From NCBI GenBank assembly GCA_024235135.1, contig JACKMZ010000010.1, forward strand, positions 59,547 to 123,546: a DNA stretch of 64,000 nucleotides. The letters are read 5' to 3'. A program made the translations under genes and the position numbers. Positions 9,051 through 17,315 of this stretch are shown one piece after another. The number at the start of each line of letters is the position of its first letter. Positions within the stretch are counted from its first letter, which is position 1. The notes under the pieces are model-generated. The model ran no database searches. It had not been told where the DNA came from and saw nothing but the letters and a program-made list of their open reading frames with translations. This DNA is from Gammaproteobacteria bacterium. GTDB lineage: Bacteria; Pseudomonadota; Gammaproteobacteria; Competibacterales; Competibacteraceae.

Positions 9051-10025
9051 ATGTCCCCCATCATGGCCCAAGCCTTTTGGATCACCGGCGCGAGAACCAG
9101 CGATATACGGGCAACCCCCGTACCGCACCCCGGCCCCGGCGAAGTGCGCGTGCGCACCTTGTACAGCGGCATCAGCCGCGGCACGGAAACCAGGGTATTC
9201 GACAACCAGATACCGGAAAGCGAATACCAGCGGATGCGCGCGCCGTTTCAGGAAGGCGAATTTCCAGCCCCGGTCAAATACGGCTACTGCTCGGTGGGCG
9301 TCGTGGAATCCGGTCCCGCCGAACTGTGCGGACAAACCGTGTTTTGCCTCTATCCCCATCAAACCCATTATGTCGTACCCGTGCAAGCGGTCATTCCGAC
9401 GCCCGAATCCGTCCCCGCCGCGCGCGCGATACTCGCCGCCAATCTGGAAACCGCCCTCAACGGACTTTGGGATGCGACACCGCGCTTGGGCGATCGGATC
9501 AGCGTGGTCGGGGCCGGGACGATCGGTTGTCTGGTCGCCTGGCTGGCGGCGCAAATGCCGGGTTGCACGGTCGAACTCATCGATGTCAACCCGTCCCGCC
9601 AGGACATCGCCGCACGCCTGGGCGCGCGCTTTGCGACACCCGCCACGGCGACGCCGGAAGCGGATCTGGTCATCCACGCCAGCGGAGCCCCCGAGGGTCT
9701 GATCACGGCGCTGGAACTGGCCGGTTTCGAGGCGCTGGTTCTGGAATTGAGCTGGTTCGGCAAACAAAGTGTGCCGCTCCCTTTGGGGCAGGCATTCCAC
9801 GCCCGGCGCCTGACCCTGCGCTCCTCCCAGGTCGGCGCGGTGGCAGGCGCGCAACGCGCCCGTTGGACGTATCGGCGGCGTATGGAACTGGCGCTCTCAT
9901 TATTGCGAGCGCCAGTGTTAGACTGCTTGATCAGCGGCGAAGACCCGTTTGCCGAGTTGCCGGCGGTCATGGCCCGGCTGTCCGCCGAATCGGGTCATGC
10001 GCTTTGCCACCGCATTCGCTACTGA
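9051..10025 (+). CDS. Zinc-type (MDR) dehydrogenase, BchC-like
   Basis: A medium-chain dehydrogenase/reductase. The N-terminal half has the GroES-like fold (PHPGPGEVRVRTLYSGISRGTETRVF), where SGISRGTE is shared with bacteriochlorophyllide dehydrogenase BchC. The Rossmann half shows ISVVGAGTIGCLVAWLAA. The usual catalytic-zinc ligands and the four-cysteine structural zinc loop are not evident. The start is supported by AGAGGA ten bases upstream. It heads a plus-strand run with the PTPS-like gene (40 bp away) and the glycosyltransferase, suggesting oxidation or reduction of a pathway intermediate. Substrate unknown. Confidence 0.8.
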   Translation: MSPIMAQAFWITGARTSDIRATPVPHPGPGEVRVRTLYSGISRGTETRVFDNQIPESEYQRMRAPFQEGEFPAPVKYGYCSVGVVESGPAELCGQTVFCLYPHQTHYVVPVQAVIPTPESVPAARAILAANLETALNGLWDATPRLGDRISVVGAGTIGCLVAWLAAQMPGCTVELIDVNPSRQDIAARLGARFATPATATPEADLVIHASGAPEGLITALELAGFEALVLELSWFGKQSVPLPLGQAFHARRLTLRSSQVGAVAGAQRARWTYRRRMELALSLLRAPVLDCLISGEDPFAELPAVMARLSAESGHALCHRIRY

Positions 10026-10065
10026 CCGGCGATCGGGACCATAAAAACAGAATCGAGGAAATGCA

Positions 10066-10479
10066 ATGTATAGCGTCTGTGTTCGCGACCATTTCATGAT
10101 CGCTCATAGCTTCACCGGGGAAACCTTCGGTCCCGCCCAACGTCTGCATGGCGCGACCTATGTCGTGGATGCGGAATTGCGCCGCGCGGTGTTGGACGCC
10201 GACAGCGTGGTGGTCGACATCGGCCGTCTTAGCGAAGTCCTGCGCAGCGTGCTCAACGAGATGAATTACCATAACTTGGACCAGATGTTGGAATTCGGCG
10301 GTCGCAACACCACCACGGAATTTCTGGCCAAAGTGATTTTCGACCGTCTGGCCGCGCGCATCCACAACGGTGCGTTGGGTGGTTCGGCCGCCAACGGCGT
10401 TTCCTCGATGCGGATCACCCTGCACGAATCGCACGTGGCCTGGGCCGCTTACGAAGCCGAATTGAACACCGCCAGTTAA
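10066..10479 (+). CDS. 6-pyruvoyl-tetrahydropterin synthase/QueD-like protein lacking the catalytic triad
   Basis: 137 aa, the normal size for the PTPS/QueD fold. Read against E. coli QueD, the pterin-anchoring glutamate region (LHESH, E121) and the NPTxE-like motif (NTTTEFLA) are kept. The catalytic Cys before RLHGH is Ala24, the third zinc His is Ala30 (RLHGATY), and the Asp-His pair of LDHxxLN is Asn67-Tyr68 (NEMNYHNLD). Neither ordinary PTPS nor QueD chemistry is therefore expected. It may bind a pterin or pyrimidine, or catalyse a different step. GAGGAA precedes the ATG, and the gap to the next gene is 2 bp. Confidence 0.85.
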   Translation: MYSVCVRDHFMIAHSFTGETFGPAQRLHGATYVVDAELRRAVLDADSVVVDIGRLSEVLRSVLNEMNYHNLDQMLEFGGRNTTTEFLAKVIFDRLAARIHNGALGGSAANGVSSMRITLHESHVAWAAYEAELNTAS

Positions 10480-10481
10480 CT

Positions 10482-11540
10482 ATGCCGGCCGCCTACTTCC
10501 TGTTGCCCGGCGATCCGGAAACGAAAACCGGGGGTTATCTATACGCCAAGCGCATCATCGCCGGACTGCGATCACTGGGTTGGATGGTGAACCTGCAACG
10601 GCTGGGATCGGGATTTCCCCGGCCCGATGAGCGGGAGTTGAACGAGGCCAGGGTCTTGTTGGCCGCTATTCCTTCCGGCAGCCTGATCATCGTGGACGGT
10701 CTGGCGCTGGGGGGCATGCCGGAACTGGTAGAGGCCGCTTCCTCCCGCCTGTATTGTGTCGCCTTGATCCATCATCCACTGGCTTTGGAAACCGGCCTGA
10801 GTCCTGCCGAGCAGACGCGGCTGGCCACTCAGGAGAAAGCGGCGTTGGCCACCGTACAGCGGGTCATCGTGACCAGCCTGACCACCGCGCAGATGCTGCA
10901 AAGCGATTACGGCGTCGCCCCATCCCGGTCGAGCGTGGTGACGCCCGGTACCGATCCCGCGCCGCTAGCGCGCGGTTCCGGGTCCACGCAGCGCCAATTG
11001 CTGTGTGTGGCCAGCTTCACCCCGCGCAAAGCGCACGCACATCTGCTCGATGCTCTGGCCGGATTGCGGGACCGCGCCTGGCGTCTGCGATGTATCGGCA
11101 ACATGACGCTGGACCCGGCCACCACCGACGCCGTGAGGCGGCAGATCGCCCGTCTGGATTTGGCGGACCGGGTCGAACTGATCGGGCAACTGGCCCCGGA
11201 GCGGTTGGCCGCGCATTACGACCAGGCCGATGCGTTCGTTTTGCCCTCGTATCTGGAAGGCTACGGCATGGCCCTGGCGGAAGCCCTGGCGCGGGGTCTG
11301 CCGATCGTCAGCACGACCGGCGGGGCCATCCCGACCACCGTGCCGGACACGGCGGGTCTGCTGGCGCCACCGGGCGACGTCGCGTCGCTGCGGGACGCAT
11401 TGGCATGCATTCTGGACGATACCGATCGGTATCATTCCCTGGCCCAGGGCGCTAGGGCCGCTCGCTTGGCCTTGCCGACCTGGAAACAGGCGACGGAACG
11501 TTTCGCCCATGAATTGGCGGAAACAGCGCATTGGTCATGA
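10482..11540 (+). CDS. Glycosyltransferase family 4
   Basis: A GT-B fold glycosyltransferase using a nucleotide sugar. The N-terminal donor-independent half starts AAYFLLPGDPETKTGGYLYAKRI. The C-terminal donor-binding half has LLCVASFTPRKAHAHLLDAL and the GT4 EX7E region in LPSYLEGYGMALAEALARGLPIVSTTGGAIP. Length (352 aa) is normal. It begins 2 bp after the PTPS-like gene and ends in an ATGA overlap with the NamZ-like gene, so all are probably translated from one mRNA. Cyanobacterial pterin glycosyltransferases give a precedent for sugar transfer to pteridines, but the acceptor here is inference. Confidence 0.85.
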   Translation: MPAAYFLLPGDPETKTGGYLYAKRIIAGLRSLGWMVNLQRLGSGFPRPDERELNEARVLLAAIPSGSLIIVDGLALGGMPELVEAASSRLYCVALIHHPLALETGLSPAEQTRLATQEKAALATVQRVIVTSLTTAQMLQSDYGVAPSRSSVVTPGTDPAPLARGSGSTQRQLLCVASFTPRKAHAHLLDALAGLRDRAWRLRCIGNMTLDPATTDAVRRQIARLDLADRVELIGQLAPERLAAHYDQADAFVLPSYLEGYGMALAEALARGLPIVSTTGGAIPTTVPDTAGLLAPPGDVASLRDALACILDDTDRYHSLAQGARAARLALPTWKQATERFAHELAETAHWS

Positions 11541-12742
11541 AACTGGGTAGCGAAGTATTGCTGGGCGACGCGGCCCTGCGCCGACCTCTGCAAAACCGTC
11601 GAGTGGCGGTGCTCGGTCATCCCGCCTCGGTAACGCGCGACGGACGGCACATTCTGGATGCGCTCGCGGATTGCGCCGATCTGAGCTTGACGGCGGCTTT
11701 CGGCCCGCAGCACGGCATGCGCGGCGACAAGCAGGACAACATGGTCGAAAGCGAGCACTATCTCGATCCCCGGCTCGGCATTCCCGTGTTCAGCCTGTAC
11801 GGCGAGGTCCGTTATCCGACGTCGGCGATGCTGGATACCTTCGACGCGCTACTGGTCGATCTGCAGGACATCGGCACCCGCATTTACACCTATGTGACGA
11901 CCCTGGCCTATCTGCTGCGCGCCAGCGCGGCGCACGGCAAGAGCGTGTGGGTGCTCGACCGGCCCAATCCCGCCGGCCGGCCGGTGGAAGGCAGTCTGCT
12001 GGAAGCGGGTTGGGAAAGCTTCGTGGGAGCCGCGCCCTTGATCATGCGCCATGGACTGACTTTCGGCGAACTGGCCCAATGGCTCGTGGATACGGAACGG
12101 CTGGACGTCGACCTACAGGTCGTACCGATGACCGGCTACCGACCCGATTCGGCGCCCGGCTACGGCTGGCCCCTGGGGGAATACGCCTGGGTCAATCCCA
12201 GCCCCAACGCATCCAGTCTCAACATGGCCCGTTGCTTTCCCGGCACCGTGCTGTTCGAAGGCGCCACGCTGTCCGAGGGTCGCGGCACGACCACGGCGCT
12301 GGAAATATTCGGAGCGCCCGACATCCAGGCCGAACGACTCCTGCAGCGCATGGCCGCCCTGCAACCCGCCTGGCTGGAGGGCAGCACGTTACGACCCTGC
12401 TATTTCGAGCCGACCTTTCACAAGCATGCCGGAAAACTGTGTTCGGGTATCCAGATCCATACTGACAACGGTTTTTATCGCCATGAACGATTCCGGCCTT
12501 ACCGCCTGGTGTGCCTGCTGTTCAAAGCCCTGCGGCTGGACTATCCCGACTATCCGCTGTGGCGGCAATTCGCTTACGAATACGAGCATGAACGGCTGGC
12601 CATCGACTTATTGAGCGGCGGCCCACGGCTACGGGAGTGGGTGGACGATCCGCAGGCCACGCCGGGCGATCTCGAACGCTGGCTGACGGCCGACGAAGCC
12701 CTGTGGGCCGAGCAGCGCGCCGCGTATCTGCGCTATGCGTAA
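11537..12742 (+). CDS. DUF1343 / NamZ-like exo-beta-N-acetylmuramidase
   Basis: A full-length DUF1343 protein: HPASVTRDGRHILDAL, FGPQHGMRGDKQDNM, VFSLYGEVRYPTSAMLDTFDALLVDLQDIGTRIYTYVTTL, DRPNPAGR, WVNPSPNASSLNMARCFPGTVLFEGATLSEGRGTT. The characterised member NamZ releases terminal N-acetylmuramic acid from peptidoglycan fragments. The ATG at 11537 overlaps the glycosyltransferase stop (ATGA). No clear signal peptide is seen at this start, so the protein may act in the cytoplasm on recycled muropeptides. Its place in this operon may be incidental. Confidence 0.85.
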   Translation: MKLGSEVLLGDAALRRPLQNRRVAVLGHPASVTRDGRHILDALADCADLSLTAAFGPQHGMRGDKQDNMVESEHYLDPRLGIPVFSLYGEVRYPTSAMLDTFDALLVDLQDIGTRIYTYVTTLAYLLRASAAHGKSVWVLDRPNPAGRPVEGSLLEAGWESFVGAAPLIMRHGLTFGELAQWLVDTERLDVDLQVVPMTGYRPDSAPGYGWPLGEYAWVNPSPNASSLNMARCFPGTVLFEGATLSEGRGTTTALEIFGAPDIQAERLLQRMAALQPAWLEGSTLRPCYFEPTFHKHAGKLCSGIQIHTDNGFYRHERFRPYRLVCLLFKALRLDYPDYPLWRQFAYEYEHERLAIDLLSGGPRLREWVDDPQATPGDLERWLTADEALWAEQRAAYLRYA

Positions 12743-13037
12743 ACCCGCCGTGACGCCTCGACAACACTTATGCCTGTTACTGGGCGCGCTGGTCTGGGCG
12801 TCGCAGTGGCTGATCGCGATTCATGGGCTTGACCACCTCGTCGTTCATCCGGACGAAAAAACAGTCTGCCCGCTGTGCCTGGCCGCCGTCGGGCTCGATC
12901 AGCCCCTGACCAGCCAGCCGCTGTGTCTTCCTCCGCTTTTCTCACCCGTTTATTCCTGCGTTGCGGCGATTGCCCTCCTCTATGCGGAGCGGTCCCGCGC
13001 CGTTCCCGCCCGTGGCCCCCCTCGGACCGTCTCCTGA
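12735..13037 (+). CDS. Small membrane-associated His/Cys protein, 100 aa, unknown
   Basis: Not recognised with confidence. The first ~30 residues hold a hydrophobic segment (LCLLLGALVWASQWLIAIHGLDHL), followed by a possible metal-binding stretch (HGLDHLVVHPDEKTVCPLCLAA) and a second hydrophobic segment near the end. The start overlaps the NamZ-like stop by 8 bp and the gene lies just before the ZrgA-like zinc-binding protein. A small accessory of the zinc module, comparable to DUF2946-type proteins, is plausible. Confidence 0.5.
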   Translation: MRKPAVTPRQHLCLLLGALVWASQWLIAIHGLDHLVVHPDEKTVCPLCLAAVGLDQPLTSQPLCLPPLFSPVYSCVAAIALLYAERSRAVPARGPPRTVS

Positions 13038-13131
13038 GCGCCCCTTCATTGGTTTTCCCGATTTTCCCGATCTTCGCCTCCCGGTGAGGGCGATCCCATC
13101 GCCGGGACCCTATCGCTTCAGGAGTTTTACC

Positions 13132-13734
13132 ATGTTCAAAACCACGCCCCTATTGGCAGGGCTAGCCAGTCTCTGTCTGGCTAGTCAGCCTTTACTGGCC
13201 GCCGAAGAGACTGTCCATCAACACGGCGCGCACGTTCACGGCGTCGCGCAACTGAACGTCGTCCTGGAAGACGGACGGCTGGATATGGAGTTCACGACCC
13301 CGGCGGCCAATATCGTGGGTTTCGAGCACCCACCCCGAACCGCCGAAGAACACCAGGCGCTTTCCAAAACGATTGGCGTTCTGAACGCGCCCGGACAACT
13401 GTTTTCCCTGCCATCCGCCGCCGCTTGTCGCAACACCGAAACCGTAGTCGATGCCTCCATGCTGGGACACGAGACGCACGATCAAGACACCAAAGAGGAC
13501 GAGCACCCCGACGACGCGCATCATCATGAGGATGGACATCATGGGAGTGAACGACACGCCGAGATTCACGCCGACTACAGCTTCCAATGCAGCGCGCCGG
13601 AAAAATTGGATGTGATCGACGTACTGATCTTCCAATACTTTCCGGCCACCCAGGAAATCGAAGTGCAACGGATTGGACCGCAAGGTCAAGGCGGACAGAA
13701 GCTGACGGCGAAGGCCGCGCGGTTGACACTGTGA
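13132..13734 (+). CDS. ZrgA-like (DUF2796) periplasmic zinc-binding protein
   Basis: A signal peptide (LLAGLASLCLASQPLLA) is followed by HQHGAHVHGVAQLNVVLEDGRLDMEF, the DUF2796 signature. A His/Asp/Glu-rich loop at about residues 115-145 (HETHDQDTKED...DDAHHHEDGHHG) is expected to bind zinc. In Vibrio, ZrgA works with an ABC-type partner set in zinc acquisition. AGGAG lies eight bases before the ATG; the longer open frame from 12961 lacks a signal peptide. The stop overlaps the ATPase start as GTGA. I saw no clear Zur box in the 95 bp upstream. Confidence 0.85.
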   Translation: MFKTTPLLAGLASLCLASQPLLAAEETVHQHGAHVHGVAQLNVVLEDGRLDMEFTTPAANIVGFEHPPRTAEEHQALSKTIGVLNAPGQLFSLPSAAACRNTETVVDASMLGHETHDQDTKEDEHPDDAHHHEDGHHGSERHAEIHADYSFQCSAPEKLDVIDVLIFQYFPATQEIEVQRIGPQGQGGQKLTAKAARLTL

Positions 13735-14480
13735 AGCCCACCGCACCCCACCCGCCGGACGCCCCAGCGGCGTCCGGCGCCGCCATTCTGCGCCTGGATC
13801 AAGTGCGCTTTCGCTGGCCCCGCCAGACGCGGGACATCCTGGATATTCCCCATTTCACCGTCGATTCCCGCGAACGTGTATTCATCAAGGGCCGCAGCGG
13901 CAGCGGCAAAACGACCCTGCTGAATTTGCTGACGGGCATCACCCAGCCGCGCGAGGGCACGGTGACTATTCTGGGCACCGCGTTGAACGCGCTGAGCGGC
14001 ACACGCCGAGATGCGTTTCGCGCCGAACATATCGGCTTCATATTCCAGTTGTTCAACCTGATCCCTTACCTGCCGCTGGTGGGGAATGTCACCCTACCCT
14101 GCCGATTTTCGGCGGCCCGTCGGCGTAAGGCGTTGGAGCGATCCGCCACCTTGGAACAGGAAGCGCGCCGGCTGCTAAGCCGGCTGGAACTGGACATCGA
14201 TGCCCTGGAGCGGCGTCCGGTCGCGGAACTCAGCGTCGGACAACAACAACGCGTGGCGGCGGCGCGGGCGCTGATCGGCGCGCCGGAACTCATCATCGCC
14301 GACGAACCGACCTCGGCGCTCGATACCGACACCCGGCAGGCGTTCCTGCGTCTGCTGTTGCAGGAAGCGCAGGCCCAGGGAACCACCGTGCTGCTGGTCA
14401 GCCACGACGCTTCCCTGGAAACAGTTTTCGACCGCGCCGTCGCCCTGGAAACCCTCAATCGCGCCGGCACCCCGCCGTAG
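13731..14480 (+). CDS. ABC transporter ATP-binding protein (LolD/MacB type) of the zinc module
   Basis: All ABC ATPase motifs are present: Walker A GRSGSGKTTLLN, Q-loop FIFQLFNLIPYLPLVGNV, signature LSVGQQQRVAAARAL, Walker B LIIADEPTSALD, and the H-loop in LLVSHD. The N-terminus has about 20 Pro/Ala-rich residues before the fold. The GTG start overlaps the zrgA-like stop, so the two are coupled. It pairs with the permease 8 bp downstream. In this MacB-like architecture the pair probably drives a mechanical envelope task rather than simple import. Confidence 0.9.
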   Translation: MKPTAPHPPDAPAASGAAILRLDQVRFRWPRQTRDILDIPHFTVDSRERVFIKGRSGSGKTTLLNLLTGITQPREGTVTILGTALNALSGTRRDAFRAEHIGFIFQLFNLIPYLPLVGNVTLPCRFSAARRRKALERSATLEQEARRLLSRLELDIDALERRPVAELSVGQQQRVAAARALIGAPELIIADEPTSALDTDTRQAFLRLLLQEAQAQGTTVLLVSHDASLETVFDRAVALETLNRAGTPP

Positions 14481-14488
14481 GAGACGCC

Positions 14489-15748
14489 ATGGACATCGTT
14501 CGACTCGCCGCTCGCAGCCTGTACAACCGGCGTTATACCGCCTGGCTGACCCTGCTCTCCATCGCGCTCGGCGTCGCCCTGATGCTGGGCGTGGAAAAGG
14601 TCCGCCTGGGCGCCAAGACCAGTTTCGCCAATACCCTGTCCGGCGCCGATCTCATCGTCGGCGCGCGCAGCGGGGCGATACCGCTTCTGCTGTACTCCGT
14701 ATTCCGGATCGGAAACGCCACCAACAACATCGACTGGCAAAGTTACCAGGCGATCGCGCACTACCCCGCGGTGCGCTGGACCATTCCCCTGTCGTTGGGC
14801 GACTCGCATCGCGGTTTCAGGGTGTTGGGCACGAATCGCGACTATTTCGAGCATTACCGCTACGCCCGCCAACGCCCGTTGGAGTTTTCCGCCGGACAGC
14901 CCTTCGACGACGTTTACGATGCCGTACTCGGGGCCGACGTGGCCGACAAACTGGGCTATCGACTCGGCCAATCCATCGTGTTAAGCCACGGTATCGATTC
15001 CGCCGGTCTCGCCAAGCATGATGATAGACCCTTTCGGGTGGTGGGCATTCTCAAAAGAACCGGTACGCCGGTCGATCGCACCGTGCATATCAGCCTGGCC
15101 GGCATCGAAGCGATTCATGTCGATTGGCAAAGCGGCGCGCGTATTCCCGGCGCCGCCGTCAGCGCCGAGCAGGCCCGCGCGATGGACCTGACGCCACGCA
15201 CCCTGACGGCCTTCCTGATCGGCCTGGATTCGAAACGCCATGTTTTTTCGATGCAGCGCGCGATCAACGAATATCGCCCGGAACCGCTGCTCGCCATTCT
15301 GCCCGGCGTCACCCTGCAAGAACTGTGGGACATGATGAGCGTGGCGGAGAACGCCTTGTTGGGCGTTTCCGTCGGCGTCGTGGTCAGCAGCCTGCTCGGC
15401 TTGTTGACGGTCATCCTGGCCGGCCTGCATGAACGCCGCCGGGAAATGGCCATCCTGCGCTCGGTCGGCGCCACACCCTGGCATATCGTCACCCTGTTGG
15501 TGACTGAAGCGACGTTGTTGGCTTCCTGCGGGGTTCTGTGCGGCGTCGGGCTCCTGTATCTGCTGCTTTGGATCGCACAACCGGTGATCGAATCCCATTG
15601 GGGTCTTTATATCGTAATCGCGCCGCCGACCGGCCGTGAATTCATCCTGATGGCTTTGACCGTAGGCGCCGGCTGCCTGGCCGGTTTACTGCCCGCGTGG
15701 CTGGCTTATCGCTATTCGCTAGCGGACGGAATGACCGTTCGCGTGTGA
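14489..15748 (+). CDS. MacB/LolE-like ABC permease of the zinc module
   Basis: Classic type VII ABC topology: one N-terminal transmembrane helix (AWLTLLSIALGVALML), a large periplasmic domain of about 240 residues, then three C-terminal helices with LRSVGATPWHIVTLLVTEATLLASCGVLCGVGLLYLLL. The periplasmic region begins with GADLIVGARSGAIPLLLYSVFRIGNATNN, typical of permeases linked to DUF2796/DUF3299 genes. GGAGACGCC precedes the start. The substrate is not readable; zinc-related trafficking is inferred from neighbours. Confidence 0.88.
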   Translation: MDIVRLAARSLYNRRYTAWLTLLSIALGVALMLGVEKVRLGAKTSFANTLSGADLIVGARSGAIPLLLYSVFRIGNATNNIDWQSYQAIAHYPAVRWTIPLSLGDSHRGFRVLGTNRDYFEHYRYARQRPLEFSAGQPFDDVYDAVLGADVADKLGYRLGQSIVLSHGIDSAGLAKHDDRPFRVVGILKRTGTPVDRTVHISLAGIEAIHVDWQSGARIPGAAVSAEQARAMDLTPRTLTAFLIGLDSKRHVFSMQRAINEYRPEPLLAILPGVTLQELWDMMSVAENALLGVSVGVVVSSLLGLLTVILAGLHERRREMAILRSVGATPWHIVTLLVTEATLLASCGVLCGVGLLYLLLWIAQPVIESHWGLYIVIAPPTGREFILMALTVGAGCLAGLLPAWLAYRYSLADGMTVRV

Positions 15749-15770
15749 TGGGTCTCATGAGGAAATAACC

Positions 15771-16439
15771 ATGAAAATTCGTATTGCCCTGCTGGTGTGC
15801 GCCGTGCTGGCGGTGGGAGGGTTAGTGGCGGCCTACGTCGTCAAGCCCGGATCGACCGATACCGTGTCGGCATCCGCCGAACCGGCGAAGGATCTGGAAT
15901 GGGAGGCGCTGATCCCGGCCGATTGGAACCCGGATCAGTTGCTGGCGAAACTGTCCGACACGCCGGCGGACGCCATTCAGGATTCCAGCGAACAAGCCGA
16001 AAAATTGATGGCCGAGATACGTCAGATCTGGAACAATGCGCCGGTCGTCGAGGCGCTCAACGGTCAACGTGTCCGTTTGCCCGGCTATGTGGTGCCTCTG
16101 GAATATTCCGCTACCGATGTCAGCGAGTTCTTGCTGGTGCCTTACTTCGGCGCCTGTATCCATGTGCCACCGCCACCGTCCAACCAAGTCGTGTATGTCA
16201 AAACCCATGAACCGTTCAAAATCGACGAAACATTCGCCGCCGTTTGGGTAACGGGCACACTGACCACGACCCGCGTCGACAACGATCTCGGGGATGCCGG
16301 TTATACCTTGGATGCTCAGCAAATTGCTCCTTATGATGAGACGGCCGACGGCGCCGACGCCCCGGACGATACGACCGATGAGATGACCAACGCCGCCAAC
16401 GCTCCCGGCACTCCCGACATGAACGACACCTCTGAATGA
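15771..16439 (+). CDS. DUF3299 lipoprotein-like/secreted protein of the zinc module
   Basis: An N-terminal membrane segment (IRIALLVCAVLAVGGLVAAYVV) acts as a signal or anchor. The DUF3299 core is LNGQRVRLPGYVVPLEY...VSEFLLVPYFGACIHVPPPPSNQVVYVKTHEPF, with a conserved Cys-His pair. The last ~35 residues are acidic and low in complexity (ADGADAPDDTTDEMT...). Proteins of this family follow ZrgA-type ABC modules in many gammaproteobacteria. The stop overlaps the methyltransferase start as ATGA. Confidence 0.85.
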   Translation: MKIRIALLVCAVLAVGGLVAAYVVKPGSTDTVSASAEPAKDLEWEALIPADWNPDQLLAKLSDTPADAIQDSSEQAEKLMAEIRQIWNNAPVVEALNGQRVRLPGYVVPLEYSATDVSEFLLVPYFGACIHVPPPPSNQVVYVKTHEPFKIDETFAAVWVTGTLTTTRVDNDLGDAGYTLDAQQIAPYDETADGADAPDDTTDEMTNAANAPGTPDMNDTSE

Positions 16440-17308
16440 GCCACTTTTCCCCGGAATGGCTGGCTTTGCGCGAACCGCTGGACAACCTGGCCCGCGATGC
16501 TTCCTTGGCGACCCGTCTGATCTGGCATCTCAACCCGTCCGAGCCGCTGTCGCTGGTCGACTTGGGCAGCGGCACCGGCTCCAATCTACGCTACCTGGCC
16601 CCGAAACTGGGTGGCGAACAGCACTGGCTGTTGCTCGACCACGACCCCGAATTGCTACGGACCGCCCGCACGGACTTGCAGCACTGGTCACGCCGCATGG
16701 AGGCGCGCTGGTGGGAAACGGACGATGCGCTGTACATCGAACACCGGGCTTGGCGCTGCCGAATACGCTCTCGGATTCAGGATTTGGCGAGCGATCTGGA
16801 TGGGCTGGATCTGTCGGGAGTGCATTGCGTAACCACGGCGGCCCTGCTCGATCTGGTTTCCGAAAGCTGGCTGCGGAAACTCGCTCAGCTTTGCCGAGAC
16901 GCCGGTTGCGCCATCGCCTTCGCGCTGAACTACGACGGACGCCTGCGGTGGCAACCCCGCGATCCATTCGATGCGACGCTGCGCCATCTGCTCAATAACC
17001 ACCAGTTGACCGACAAAGGCTTCGGTCCCGCGCTGGGACCGTACGCGACGGCGGCCTGTCTGCAACTCTTCGGCGCTCAGGGTTATCAACTGAGCGTGAA
17101 CCGCAGCGAGTGGCGCATCGGTCCAACCGATCAGACACTGCAAACGGCGCTGCTCGACGATTGGACACAGGCGGTCCAAGGCATCGCGCCCGGACAAGGC
17201 CCGCAAATCGCCGCCTGGCGGGCGCATCGCGCCCGCCATATCGCCCTCGCCGACTCACGACTGACGGTAGGTCATCGGGATGTATTGGGCTGGCTGAAGC
17301 GGCCTTAG
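16436..17308 (+). CDS. Class I SAM-dependent methyltransferase
   Basis: The SAM-binding glycine loop is SLVDLGSGTGSNLRYLAP, followed by WLLLDHDPELL with the acidic ribose-binding residue. The rest is a normal class I fold with HCVTTAALLDLVSESWLRKLAQLC. It is translationally coupled to the DUF3299 gene (ATGA) and meets the RibD-like gene tail to tail with 7 bp between. Together with the upstream PTPS-like, dehydrogenase and glycosyltransferase genes it may belong to a pyrimidine/pteridine-modifying set. The substrate is unknown. Confidence 0.8.
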   Translation: MSHFSPEWLALREPLDNLARDASLATRLIWHLNPSEPLSLVDLGSGTGSNLRYLAPKLGGEQHWLLLDHDPELLRTARTDLQHWSRRMEARWWETDDALYIEHRAWRCRIRSRIQDLASDLDGLDLSGVHCVTTAALLDLVSESWLRKLAQLCRDAGCAIAFALNYDGRLRWQPRDPFDATLRHLLNNHQLTDKGFGPALGPYATAACLQLFGAQGYQLSVNRSEWRIGPTDQTLQTALLDDWTQAVQGIAPGQGPQIAAWRAHRARHIALADSRLTVGHRDVLGWLKRP

Positions 17309-17315
17309 AACCCGC

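Noticed and set aside
13038..13131. Zur box before the ZrgA-like gene
   Set aside because: No AT-rich dyad like the gammaproteobacterial Zur site is present; only a short GC hairpin is seen.
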